Part shown: positions 46,789-56,830 of the stretch, in pieces | Layout of the letters: each line of letters opens with the position of its first letter | Numbering within the stretch: position 1 is the first letter of the stretch | Assembly: GCA_028023455.1 (NCBI GenBank) | Contig: JAQFVV010000566.1 | Coordinates: forward strand, 64,001 to 128,000 | Source: Epiperipatus broadwayi | Lineage: Eukaryota > Onychophora > Udeonychophora > Euonychophora > Peripatidae | Length of the DNA: 64,000 bases | Reading direction: 5' to 3' | The notes under the pieces: model-generated | Seen by the model: only the letters and a program-made list of their open reading frames with translations | Database searches by the model: none | Told to the model about the DNA's origin: nothing | Translations under genes and position numbers: made by a program

Positions 46789-47520
46789 TTATTTTCTTTT
46801 CTGTTTATCTATTAACATCCTATTTAATTCTGGTTTTATTTCATTAATGTATACACTTTCTTTTATCATCCTTTCATTATATGACTTAATACATTCCAAA
46901 GGCTTTATATCAAAATCCCCATGCTTAAATTTATTCATGTGAATGTAAACAGCAGAATTTTTATCACCTAAATGCTGTTTTAATCTAGTTTTTAATTTAT
47001 TCTTACTAGTCCCAACATATGTCATTTCTACATTCTTTCTAAAACAATTCAAACATTTTATCAAATAAACTGAATTCATAATATCTAACCTATTATAGTC
47101 CCCATTATTATTAATTAAAAGATTTAAACTTGCTTTCTTTTTATAAACTGGACAAATTGAAACATTATATTTCCTATTAATCATTTTAACTAATTTCTTA
47201 ACTTTAATAAATAAATCTTTAGATATATTAAAACCAACATAAATAATCTTTTCTCTATTCCTACTCCTATCTAATCCCATTCTATTTCTTATTTTATTTA
47301 TATTTTTATTAGAAAACAAATGTTTAATTACACCCCTAGGATAATCATTCATAAAACATTCATTCCTAATAATATCAATCTCATTCCCAAACAAATTACT
47401 ATTTGAACATAACTTAATTGCCCTAATAATTTTATTATTAACAATATTAATTTTACTATGATTATCAATATCTGAAAACCAATTATTTGATAATCCAATA
47501 AAGGTTTAAATTCTAACATC
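46789..47520 (-). pseudogene. PLE GIY-YIG endonuclease, left arm copy
   Basis: Mirror copy of the right-arm frame. From about 47394 down to 46789 it encodes the same 200 residues as the right arm (FGNEIDIIRNEC to the terminal KQKRK), including all nuclease residues. Near 47505 it has lost about 57 bases net compared with the right arm, and the new junction creates an in-frame TAA after MDVRI. The nuclease part itself is unbroken. Confidence 0.8.
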
Positions 47521-47553
47521 CATATATTCAATAACATTAATGTTATTGAATAT

Positions 47554-48345
47554 ATGGATGTTAGAATTTTTAAAAAAATTGATAGGAATGGTAGTGTTAG
47601 TATAGAAACATCTGTGTTTAGAAAAAAAACATTTATTGGATTATCAAATAATTGGTTTTCAGATATTGATAATCATAGTAAAATTAATATTGTTAATAAT
47701 AAAATTATTAGGGCAATTAAGTTATGTTCAAATAGTAATTTGTTTGGGAATGAGATTGATATTATTAGGAATGAATGTTTTATGAATGATTATCCTAGGG
47801 GTGTAATTAAACATTTGTTTTCTAATAAAAATATAAATAAAATAAGAAATAGAATGGGATTAGATAGGAGTAGGAATAGAGAAAAGATTATTTATGTTGG
47901 TTTTAATATATCTAAAGATTTATTTATTAAAGTTAAGAAATTAGTTAAAATGATTAATAGGAAATATAATGTTTCAATTTGTCCAGTTTATAAAAAGAAA
48001 GCAAGTTTAAATCTTTTAATTAATAATAATGGGGACTATAATAGGTTAGATATTATGAATTCAGTTTATTTGATAAAGTGTTTGAATTGTTTTAGAAAGA
48101 ATGTAGAAATGACATATGTTGGGACTAGTAAGAATAAATTAAAAACTAGATTAAAACAGCATTTAGGTGATAAAAATTCTGCTGTTTACATTCACATGAA
48201 TAAATTTAAGCATGGGGATTTTGATATAAAGCCTTTGGAATGTATTAAGTCATATAATGAAAGGATGATAAAAGAAAGTGTATACATTAATGAAATAAAA
48301 CCAGAATTAAATAGGATGTTAATAGATAAACAGAAAAGAAAATAA
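47554..48345 (+). CDS. PLE polyprotein C-terminal part: RT thumb and GIY-YIG endonuclease (5'-truncated)
   Basis: An open frame of 263 codons. Residues 1-28 (MDVRIFKKIDRNG, then TSVFRKKTFIGL) correspond to the last palm block and entry to the thumb of PLE reverse transcriptases. Residues 29-100 are the thumb, including LCSNSNLFGNEIDIIRNEC and NDYPRGVI. Residues 101-165 are the linker. The GIY-YIG nuclease starts at 171: VYLIKC replaces GIY, with a CLNC cysteine pair (C176, C179) typical of Penelope-group nucleases. TYVG at 187-190 is the YIG element, R199 the catalytic Arg, E241 the metal-binding Glu and N253 the conserved Asn. The frame is open right back to the palindrome junction (VIEY before the Met), so the Met is only the first one left after truncation. 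The catalytic RT core is missing, so this copy cannot retrotranspose alone. Confidence 0.85.
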   Translation: MDVRIFKKIDRNGSVSIETSVFRKKTFIGLSNNWFSDIDNHSKINIVNNKIIRAIKLCSNSNLFGNEIDIIRNECFMNDYPRGVIKHLFSNKNINKIRNRMGLDRSRNREKIIYVGFNISKDLFIKVKKLVKMINRKYNVSICPVYKKKASLNLLINNNGDYNRLDIMNSVYLIKCLNCFRKNVEMTYVGTSKNKLKTRLKQHLGDKNSAVYIHMNKFKHGDFDIKPLECIKSYNERMIKESVYINEIKPELNRMLIDKQKRK

Positions 48346-48560
48346 TAGGTTTTTAATTAAATGTTTTAAAGGATATATATAGATTTTTTTTTTTTTAATA
48401 AAAGGAAATTGTTTCTCTTTGAGTTGTGTTTGTTGGTAATAGGAAAGGGGAGTGAGATAAGGTAAATTTTTGGTTAGGAATATATTTTGTAATTTTTTAT
48501 TTATTTATTTTTATGGAATATGTGTTATTTGTTATATATATATTATTTTATTTTAGTGTG

Positions 48561-48597
48561 CCTTGAAAAAGACTATATAAAATAGTCGAAACGTTGG
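48561..48597 (+). ncRNA. hammerhead-like motif, family 4, right arm
   Basis: CTTGAAAA, A, stem II GACTA/TAGTC enclosing TATAAAA, then GAAAC-GTT. It sits about 215 bases after the GIY-YIG stop codon. The core is UUGAAAA (U3/A8), and ACGU provides the minimal stem III. It directly ties this motif class to a PLE in this genome. Confidence 0.55.
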
Positions 48598-48879
48598 ATT
48601 TTTTAATTTTTTTTTTACATTTGTATAGTCATATAAAAACAAGTTTTAAAAAGGAGTTAGTGTGTTTTATTTCTATTTTGGATGTTTATGAACTATTTTG
48701 AAAAGAAGAACTCTGTGCTTGATATATTAAATTATATAAAAGACAAACATATAGATAGGTGGATGGATAGAATAGGTAGATGTACTTAAATAAATTTATT
48801 AGAAACTCAATACAAAAGGATTAAGAATATTGTGAAAGTTAAAGACAATTTATTTCTTAGTGCATTTACATGAGTACAT

Positions 48880-48912
48880 GCATTTCTTATATATATATAT
48901 ATATATATATAT

Positions 48913-48963
<51 letters not shown>
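48880..48963 (+). repeat. (TA)n microsatellite
   Basis: Two TA runs separated by TTGAA. Confidence 0.95.
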
Positions 48964-48965
<2 letters not shown>

Positions 48966-51020
48966 AAATGGTTGTGTCTCATGCCATAAAACAAGATAGT
49001 AGGGTGTGTGCATGCATATATAAAGTTGAAAGGAAAAATAGAAATAAATACACACAAAAAAAATTTGTAGAAATTTTCTATCTTGCCCTGAATAATTTTG
49101 AACTTAAAAAAAAAAAAAAAAAAATTAAACATTTAAAAAGGTCTAATTAATATTTTATTAATTCAGATTTTGAAATTAAATGAAGCATGTTTTATATTAT
49201 AATAGATATACTCCTAATTATAAAATTACACTATCTATTTTGATTGCAAATTTTTTTAATTAAAGCTTGTATAACATATTTTGATAAAATGCTACAAAGT
49301 TGTTTTTCAAAGGATTAAAGTGAATTGAAAAGAGTCATTAACTTTTTCAATTAAGATAAAGAAAATTTATTTTTAATTACTGTATTTTTTTTTATCCTGA
49401 TTATAAAAAGATTGGAAAAGAGATCAGGGAAGTTTTTTTTACAGATTATGACAGAGACTATAAAGAGATAACTGAATGCAGGACAATGCAAGTCCAGCTG
49501 TTGTTACTAGTTCACAGTAGAGTTTTGATTCATATGGAGGCAGGGTCAGCTTTTCTGTGGTTCATTAATATATATTTATATATTGTACCCTCAGTAACTG
49601 GAGATATAATAATAGGAAAATAGACTAGCTCAGATAAATGATTATGCTCAGCTTATCAATAATAAAAATATCTTACGATAATATCTACTATTTAACTAGC
49701 TCTAACTGATTATTAAATAATAATATGGTTCGGTTTATGTAAAATTAAATAAATAAAATATTAATAAATCATGAGACAATGAAGTGAAGTACAAGCAGTA
49801 AAGAATTACATTGAGTTAATATCCCACAGGATACAATCTCAATGGCATAACGATACTACCCCCTCCCCCCAATTATTTCAAATAGTAATAAATTCATAGC
49901 ATTCTTACGACTTTAAAATAATAACAATCAACTTAATATAATGTTACTAAATAAATTCTAATCTCGTTATTAAAATAATATAACTATAATAATCTCAGGT
50001 TCTTTAAAATAACTGATCAATTTATAATCTTCTGTAGCTAAATATGATAAGGGATTTTGTATCATCCTCAACTATACCTAATTAATAATAATAACAACAA
50101 TAATAAATAATAATAATCTTTGATGAATAATTATCAATCTTATCTACTGTTCAATGTTATGGTAACTATCAATAATAATAATAATAATAACAACAATAAA
50201 TGATATAATATAATCTTTTCGTTCTCATGTGGCATCTTAAATAGAATATGTGGTATAATCTGAGAATATGTGGCAACAAATAACGTTATAATTCTATGCA
50301 ATAAATTATATAATTAATTATGACCATAATAATAATAATAATAATGTAAAATGAAATTTCTCAAATATATTATATTCTGAAGCATTGTAATTTTTTAAGT
50401 AAATAATTATATTCGTACTGTGCAAATATTATGTTTCTTTTGATATCTCGTGATCATGTATTTGTAATGGTGAATAATTAACACAACACAAAGTTTTATA
50501 AAGAACAAGTTTAACAAAGTTTATTATTATGACTTTTAACAAAAAAAACTGTTTACAATATTTACAGTTATATTTTAGATAAATTACATACTTCCTCATT
50601 AAAAAAAAATAAAATTAACAAGTAAATAAGCCTTTACTCCGACTTATAAACTTTTGCACATTTATTTAAAATAATAATAATAATACTAATACTACACTTA
50701 TAATTGAATATAATATCCATTAATTGACATGTTTAAAAGGTATAGTTTTCGCAAATATACACGAAAATATGAAAATATAAACTACTGAAGTAACATTCAT
50801 TTTTTAAAGATATGTTCATAGATTTTATAATAAATTAATTAAACTTCTACTATGATAGTGCTGATGTTATTTGGAATATTTATCTTGGTTCGTGCAATAA
50901 ATAAATCGACTTGAATAAAATAATATGATTGACATTCTTTTATATACCTTGCTTGGCACTACACAAAGTAAAATACATATGTGTGTGTTTTTTTTTTTTA
51001 AAAATAATATTCACAAAATA
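48964..51020. other. AT-rich sequence with short (AAT)n tracts, no recognised gene
   Basis: Contains an A-run near 49106-49124 and several ATA/AAT trinucleotide tracts (about 50085-50120, 50170-50200, 50325-50345). No coding block recognised. Confidence 0.45.
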
Positions 51021-51021
51021 T

Positions 51022-51605
51022 AAGTAACTACAAATACCTTGGTCAGATTATTAAAACAGATGGAAACATAATGGATGAAATTAGTCATAGAATTAAACTT
51101 TGTTTTGGTAGAAATAACTTAATAGTAAAAGGAAATATGCCTCTGTGTTTGAAAAGGAAGGTTTTTAATGAATGTGTTTTACCACTTCTTACTTATGGAT
51201 CTGAGACTTGGACACTTAATAGAAGATCAATACAGAGATTTCAGACCACTCAAAGAAGTATGGAGAGATGCATGTTGGGAGTAACAAGAAGAGATTGAAA
51301 ACACAATATATGGGTAAGAGAACAAACAAGTGTTACCGACCTCATTGAAAAAATTAAAAGACTAAAGTGGTATTGGGCTGGACATATTGCTAGAAGAGAT
51401 GATAATAGATGGACAATTGAAATCTTAAACTGGATTCCAAGAAATTGTAAAAGACCTAGAAAGAGACCACATGAGAGATGGATGGATGGATGAAATAAGA
51501 AAATGTGCAGGGGTGATGTGGAGAAGAGATGCTAAAGATCGGAGAAGAATGATTGAACTTGGAGAGACTTTCATCCTGTAATGGATTGATAATGGTTGAC
51601 GATGA
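51022..51605 (+). pseudogene. RTE-type LINE, 3' end
   Basis: The copy starts with NYKYLGQIIKTDGN. The open frame 51071-51298 encodes MDEISHRIKLCFGRNN, GNMPLCLKRKVFNECVLP, LLTYGSETWTLNRRSIQ and MERCMLGVTRRD: the thumb-distal and C-terminal part of RTE-family endonuclease/reverse transcriptases. A stop at 51296 and later frameshifts interrupt it. Further recognisable parts are VTDLIEKIKRLKWYWAGHIA and RRDDNRWTIEILNW. The end is GGATTGATAATGGTTGACGATGATGAG, a short GAT-type tail (shown here as landmarks at 51580-51609). It is the best-preserved RTE piece in the window. Confidence 0.8.
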
Positions 51606-51960
51606 TGAGTACTAACATAAAATGGGAAAAAGTATTAGTTGTCTGCAGTATTTGTTAATTCTGTACTATTGATTCTTGTTTTCTTTTGTAACGTTTTTTT
51701 TTTTCATTAAAAAGATCGTCACAGAATAAAGGCATTCTGAATACCTATGTGTTGCTGCAGGTGAACTTATACATAATTATTGTTCAAACAACTGCCAGAT
51801 AAAAAATTTTAATTGAATCTTTTTTTTTTGCTTGTTTGATTGTTCTATTTGTACTTTGTAGCCTTTATTTTTATACTATTTATTAATTACAATTGTAGTC
51901 TGATAAAATTGTGCTATTTATTAATTCAAAAGTTTTATTCTTTGCAATCTTTATTATCCT

Positions 51961-52060
51961 CTTTTCTTCCAAGGCGTAAGCTTGTGGTTAAGACCTGTAG
52001 AGGTCTCTACCTTCGCATTTTTCAGACGCATTTCTGAGGTTACAGCCTTAGTAAATATTA
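51961..52060 (+). repeat. dispersed repeat R, copy 3
   Basis: GTGGTTAAGACCTGTAGAGG, TCTCTACCTTCGCATTTT, GAGGTTACAGCCTTAGTAAA. Same family as 2005 and 13177. Confidence 0.65.
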
Positions 52061-52094
52061 ATCTTTATTATCGTATTAAATAGTTTATCGTAAG

Positions 52095-52158
52095 AGTAAA
52101 TACGTGAGTAAAGTCATATAATTATTAGTAATGTATATATTTTACTCACGTATTTACT
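52095..52158. repeat. perfect hairpin, 18-bp stem
   Basis: AGTAAATACGTGAGTAAA at 52095-52112 is exactly inverted at 52141-52158, with a 28-base loop. It follows repeat R directly. Confidence 0.85.
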
Positions 52159-52159
52159 A

Positions 52160-53107
52160 TTATATTACTTTTATTGTTTAGTACGTTAGTAGTGGTTCGG
52201 TCGCTTCCTCATGTGTGAACCGAAGTCGCAGGGCGATTACTAAAACAGTACTCAAATTTTGTTATTAAAGCAGAATCGTGTTTGTATTATACATACAATA
52301 CAGTAATATCGTGAAACGCTACATATCTATGTCCCTTCCTATTTGCCTTTTTAAAACAAGTGTTATCATGCTACAAATATACTATTTAATAAAAAATTAT
52401 TGCCTTAAATGGAGTTTTTAAATCAAAATGCTGGCTTCATTATTTAATTAATTAGCAGAAAATAGAATGTTTTATTATTATTTAAACAATTAGGTTTTTT
52501 TTTAAAAAAAATGTCAAAAATAATTCGAAATATTTATTGACGCCATTCATTTTTCATATTAGTTTACTTTTATGTGAAATAGATGGTTTAATTTTTATCA
52601 CCGAAATTTTATTGATTTTTGGATATGAAAGCACTTTTTCGCACACAACAGATGTTCAGCCGATCTGCTGTATTATGAGTGACACTTCTAAAACTCAGTT
52701 TTCTTGTCTCGCTTAACTGAAATTTGCAGACAGCAAAATGATTTGATCTTCTTTCATTATTCTAGTTTTGACAGTAGCCAGCTATCTTTAGAAAATGTTT
52801 ATTTATCGTATTCTTAAAAACAAATATATCGCAGGACTTTCTGGGTTTTTTAACACATTTTTTTATAAATGTAATATATATTTTTTGTGATATAACTATG
52901 TGTTTAGATATTCAAATCAGTCGTCCAGCTATTCAATAAATAATCATGGAAAATTATTAATAATAGCATATTTCACAATCTGGTTGATTCTCTACTCAAA
53001 ATATTCATTCAGACAGTAAGTTAATATGCAAAATACAGGATCATTCTATTGGTATGTTTTGTATTCTGGCATTAGTTGAAAGATGTAGTTACTACACTAA
53101 ATGCCCT
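52160..53107. other. AT-rich sequence with no recognised feature
   Basis: No gene recognised. A short GC-richer patch near 52195-52245 (GGTTCGGTCGC ... GTGTGAACCGAAG) can form a small hairpin. Confidence 0.4.
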
Positions 53108-53215
53108 GTATGGTTTAGTGCAATGGTAATGTCAGATTCTGAAGCATAAGGTCCTTGAATTGATGGTAGTTCTGGTATGTCCAGTATTCTAACTTCTTAT
53201 GAACACCCAAGGAAT
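53108..53215 (+). repeat. tRNA-like repeat family 3, copy b
   Basis: TATGGTTTAGTGCAATGGTA is a good A-box/D-arm match, GGTCCTTGAATTGATGG stands in B-box position and AACTTCTTATGAACACCCAAG forms the end. It parallels the copy at 40506. Confidence 0.55.
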
Positions 53216-53420
53216 AAAATTATTTGGTTATTTATTTGTAATACCTAAATAATAATTCAATCAATACTTTTTACTTTTCATTTATTCCTGGATATCATCA
53301 TGCGAATTAGTTAGATACCAATTTCCTTCTTCCATTTTTCTTTTGTTTTTATTTACATTGGTATTCTTTGCTTTATTGTTGCACTTATTTCAATGCAATT
53401 TTTTTTAATATTTTCATATT

Positions 53421-53454
53421 CTAACAATTTCAATTTTACACTAATCTTCTTCAG
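53421..53454 (-). ncRNA. hammerhead-like motif, solo, related to family 1
   Basis: Minus strand: CTGAAGA, A, GATT-AGTGTAA-AATT (stem II partly mispaired), GAAATTGTT. Both conserved boxes are intact and stem II is weak. Confidence 0.45.
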
Positions 53455-55639
53455 AGCTGTAAATAATAAATATACCACATTCTACTATGCACATACAATA
53501 AAACTGTCTTGATCAACTTTTAAGAAATAGACATCACTACTGTATAATAAGAGATAGGTTTAACATGCCTTGTGTGTTATGCTTTTAATACTTATTTGAT
53601 CATCAACACATTATTTGTTTTAGATTCTTTTCACTATTACCATATCAAATATTGATTTTAATAAAAATATACTCTATATTTAAATAAAATCATGAAGGGT
53701 TATGCACAACTTCACACATTTTCAGTGCTATGCACCTTTGCCAAAGATTGTATTTAATTTTTTCTTACAATATATGGTATTGTTATAGCTTTTAATTGCT
53801 AACATTTCAATGATGGAGTTCTTGAAATTACTAAAAGAAAAGAAATATAAGCAGGCAATACAGTAAATATTTACAATTAATTCATTGTAATAATATGATT
53901 TTCTAGAAAAAAAGTGTGTTTTGAAAGCAAACTATATCATAAATACACCATAGATATAATCAAATATGAATAGTTTCATTTTATAAATTGTCATAATATT
54001 TTCCAAAAGTTTTTTTTTTCAGTTTTTGTGATGAGTTTATGAGAAGAGATTCATAAATTTTACGATCTAGTTTTAAACTTTACATCACTAAAATAATGTT
54101 AAAAAATAGCAAGCAATGAAACTTGATCAAATATTATTCCTTGGTTATAGTATTATCCCCAGTCATTTTTTGGCCAGAGATACATGTTGATGTTTGAGCA
54201 CTACAAGAAAATAGCAACATCTGCAATGGAATGTGGCAACTCGGCAGACAGAATAAACATATTATGTCAGATCTCTGTTATACAGAAAAGTGAAGCTTAC
54301 AAACTGACAAATTTATATTGCATAAAATGTAATGTATATTTTAACACAGTTGAGAACATTTAAATAAAGTTGAGTCATCAATAATTGCACATAATGAAAA
54401 AATAATTCTTAGATTAGTCTCTGATCTTTGACATGTTCTCCCGGGAGCTATTTTGTTTTACATCCCTTATGCTACTCAGACTAATGTCTTGAATTGTCAA
54501 ACTCCGCATTGTTTTGGAACTAAAATTAACCTGTTTAGTATATGTAGTCTAATAGTAGACAATTAACTCTATGTTTTAGTAACTTCATTTGCAATCAACT
54601 GCAAAACATTTTTAAGATAGAGGAAACAGGATTTATTTTTCCAAATGAGTTCCTTGGAAGCAGACCCTGTGCTGAAGCATCATTCTTGATATTATTAACT
54701 AAAATAAACAAATAGCTCTTTTTTTAAAAAAAAAACCAAAGTGCTTTTTAATTTCATTATATAAAAATTATTATCCTCTTCTTTACAAATCCTGTTTATT
54801 CTATGAACCAATTTTGTATGCATTTATATTATGTAAAAGAATAATTGGAAAATGACCTTGAAAATGACCACAGAATATGTTTGAAATTATGATGGGATTA
54901 TAGGATACATGTAGATAAAATATGGATGGAAATAAAACTGGTTCCTAATGAGTATGGAGTGGTAATTTTTATATATTGGAATCTGAATGCAATAAATGAG
55001 CACATTTAAATATAAAAAAAACTGCTTCAGAAAAGTTCCCAATTTATATAGGTAGAATTTATAGTAACAAATATTCTAATGAGCAGTAGATAAGTGGATT
55101 TAAATAGAAACAGTTGACTAACCCAGCCTGCTGCTGTTTTTAAATAGCTTACTTTGGAGATTAAAATAATTTTTTTTGCATCTTAGGTATTGACTGAATT
55201 ATTTCTTCAGATTACACTTTTATGCACTTGTTAATATTGGGCATACTTATACAAAATAATATTCATGTGATTGCAAATGTATTTACTATCACAACATATC
55301 CCCAAATTTAAATCTTATATTGCCTAATATCATAAATAATTACATAAGCATACTGATAAATAGTCAATTTCAGGGCAATAGCCCAATCAATGTTCTTCAT
55401 AATGATTCCATTTCTCACTGGGTTTGACGACCACCAGGTAATGTTATTTTGGGTGGTTTTTGATCCTCGCATTATGTTTTAGCCAACAATTATTAAGATA
55501 TGCTGGTTAGCTGTAGGCCAGGTTCCTGAAAAATACTCCAAGGATTTAAATTTTAAAATATTGTTTAAGGCTTATGCCTAAAGTTGAATCCAGATTATAA
55601 GCTGTGCTGGTAGGCATGTTACCAAGATACTGTAAGGAT
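53455..55639. other. AT-rich sequence with no recognised feature
   Basis: No coding block, exon or repeat copy recognised in this stretch. Confidence 0.45.
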
Positions 55640-55646
55640 CATTGTT

Positions 55647-55649
<3 letters not shown>

Positions 55650-55696
<47 letters not shown>
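55650..55696 (+). repeat. (TA)n microsatellite
   Basis: TA run of about 45 bases. A 14-bp-stem hairpin (CTATAAACTTAATT and its inverse) follows at 55739-55780. Confidence 0.95.
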
Positions 55697-55697
<1 letters not shown>

Positions 55698-56269
55698 AAG
55701 CAATGGATCTGAAGTCCAATCCATGCTTCACATCTTCCTATAAACTTAATTAATATTGTAGACCTAAATTAAGTTTATAGTTCAATATCAGCAGGGTTTT
55801 GCATTAGAGTTAAAAATAGTTATGCTTATTAAATGTGTATTACAGTTAAATATTTTATTTTAAATAAATTTCATTCTATTGATCAAAATTGCTTAACCTA
55901 TTAGTCAAACATATATATACATCTAGCGTATATATATGAGGTAATGCAAAATTCTGCTGAGATAAAATGCTTATTCTATTGTAAAATAATAATATATTGT
56001 TGTTCAAATTTTATTAAAATATTTAGTATGATTTGATTTTGAGATAAGCCCACCAACATTTCTGAAAGAATGTATATTTTAATTAGTGAGCCGTTCAAGT
56101 CTAATTAAAGATGGCATTTTCTTTCTTGCTTTTTAATTAATAGAATTCCAACTTTAAAGTAAGAAAGTTAGAGTAAAAAATTGAAGTTATTTTTAGAACG
56201 TGTTGTTTTGAAACAAAGCAGCAAGGGGGGGCTTATCAAGATCTCAGATCATACAAACAATGGAAGGTA

Positions 56270-56830
56270 GCTGGCAGAGAAAGTATAAATAGTAGGGAGA
56301 ACAAAAGAGATGTTTATTCAGACTTTTCTTTTTGAAGGAGTCGTTTGATTCTGATTTTGCTTGTGAAGGCGATTTATTAAGATTTTTCTTGCTGTTTTAT
56401 TTCCAAGCTTTCTGGAAAGTGCATTCAGATTTCTCTTGGGAGAAATCCGTCAGATTTTGCTTCACATTTAGCTTGTGCTTCAAAAAAAAAGTTATACAGC
56501 TGTCATTTTCAAACAATGGAGAAGTTGGAACCTGCTCCAGTTAAAACCAACCGTATTTTGAGGAAAATGGATACGCTTGGCTAGGCAAATCATAGCTTTG
56601 CCTATCGCCGAGGTTCCTAAATACCATCCAAAATGCCTTAACATCCAATCAATAACCATATGAACTCTATGCCGTGTCTGGAGAACTTTTCATGGAAGCC
56701 ATACTTCATATTTTGCATTGTCCGGACAAACACCTATCGTCGGTCGGATCAAGCCACGGACGCCGTAGGAAACATCACGGAAAAAGGACGGTATCGTATC
56801 TCCTAAATTAAACTATCTCGTATGCTACTT
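56270..56830 (+). promoter_or_regulatory. promoter-like GC-richer island with TATA box
   Basis: A TATA-like element (AGTATAAATAG at about 56282) is followed by some 540 bases that are less AT-rich than the surroundings and contain blocks such as GGCTAGGCAAATCATAGC and CGTCGGTCGGATCAAGCCAC. An open frame of 70 codons at 56332 shows no family features. The combination resembles the promoter and leader of an LTR retrotransposon, as in the P modules at 7.4 and 9.3 kb, or a host promoter. I cannot decide between them. Confidence 0.35.

Larger units (their letters stand above)
46441..48680. mobile_element. Penelope-like element palindrome: two 5'-truncated copies head to head
   Basis: Left arm 46441-47538 (minus orientation) and right arm 47539-48680 (plus orientation) meet at a perfect palindromic junction (CAATAACATT/AATGTTATTG). 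Each arm encodes the end of a PLE polymerase (thumb), a linker and a GIY-YIG endonuclease. A 3' untranslated region with a hammerhead-like motif and A/T runs follows, ending at the shared CAAAATAGAAATAAAA-type terminus. The 200-residue endonuclease parts are identical in both arms, so the pair is young or kept alike by conversion. The junction lies at the RT palm block preceding the thumb. The palindrome is inserted into GATA satellite. Head-to-head or inverted partial copies are a known habit of PLE insertion. Confidence 0.85.

Noticed and set aside
48807-49150. Open frames through the TA microsatellite
   Set aside because: Ile-Tyr repeats from (TA)n, present in several frames.
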